From the NCBI RefSeq assembly GCF_964199755.1, contig NC_133897.1, positions 134,172,125-134,236,124 on the forward strand: DNA of 64,000 nt, read 5' to 3'. This stretch comes from Larus michahellis. Taxonomy: Eukaryota; Chordata; Aves; Charadriiformes; Laridae. Under the pieces are notes generated by a model. That model made no database searches. It was not told the origin of the DNA and worked only from the letters and a program-made list of their open reading frames with translations. Shown here piece after piece: positions 63,983-64,000 of this stretch; the stretch's first letter is position 1; every line of letters starts with the position of its first letter. The translations under genes and the position numbers were made by a program.

Positions 63983-64000
63983 GTAAGAGGGGACAGGCTC

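Larger units (their letters stand above)
63165..64000 (+). promoter_or_regulatory. CpG island (start of a gene continuing beyond the window)
   Basis: From 63,165 to the end the base composition changes abruptly to very GC-rich with frequent CpG, the only large island in the window. It carries long G runs on both strands and consensus plus-strand splice sites (donors at 63,755 and 63,983, acceptor ending 63,841). No matching donor of the CTTAC type was seen for the minus strand, so transcription is most likely rightwards. No TATA box is evident, as usual for CpG-island promoters. The transcription start cannot be placed. Frames of up to 140 codons across the island are composition artefacts. 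The gene identity is unknown. Confidence 0.85.

Noticed and set aside
1..64000. CRISPR arrays, bacterial operons, ribosome binding sites or phage genes
   Set aside because: None present; the CR1 content and CpG island show vertebrate DNA.

Overview
The window looks like intergenic DNA from a bird genome that ends at the start of a CpG-island promoter. The evidence for a bird is the set of CR1 LINE copies with the typical avian 3' tail (an octamer of the ATTCTATG type), in several recognisable subfamilies. There are no Alu/L1/B-type repeats and no clear endogenous retrovirus, and the sequence between repeats is AT-rich, single-copy-looking and closed in every frame. No bacterial gene, operon, CRISPR array, tRNA or rRNA was found. 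Species and chromosome cannot be read from the sequence.

Layout. Positions 1-26,580 are mostly AT-rich noncoding DNA with three 3'-end CR1 copies on the minus strand (1,420-1,703; 8,889-9,328; 16,462-16,738), several microsatellites and at least one stretch that looks like a conserved regulatory element (5,580-5,830). At 26,588-26,930 is a heavily decayed older CR1/L3-type LINE. At 29,378-31,060 is a long plus-strand CR1 with most of a reverse transcriptase frame, broken by three amber codons and a frameshift. A 130-nt pure purine microsatellite joined to a CR1 tail lies at 34,764-35,142. A long gene-free stretch follows to 46,535. Smaller CR1 fragments lie at 46,536-46,596, 47,952-48,236 and 51,560-51,657, and a second long CR1 with a dead reverse transcriptase lies at 51,975-53,494. 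From 53,495 to 62,180 the DNA is noncoding apart from a decayed-looking minus-strand reading frame near 55,317-55,907.

The right edge (62,183-64,000) is the most informative part. A CR1 copy carrying another CR1 inside it runs directly into a CpG island. The junction holds expanded G/GGT repeats and a GC-only inverted repeat of about 28 bp. Within the island two strong plus-strand splice donors (63,755 and 63,983) and one strong acceptor (ending 63,841) predict a very short intron and a 141-nt exon. This is probably the 5' untranslated or early coding region of a gene that continues to the right, outside the window. Its identity cannot be determined here.

No intact protein-coding gene is supported. 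All long reading frames with recognisable protein similarity are CR1 ORF2 (reverse transcriptase/C-terminal) remnants. I did not find an undescribed biological system; the findings are structural curiosities and testable gene-start and enhancer predictions.
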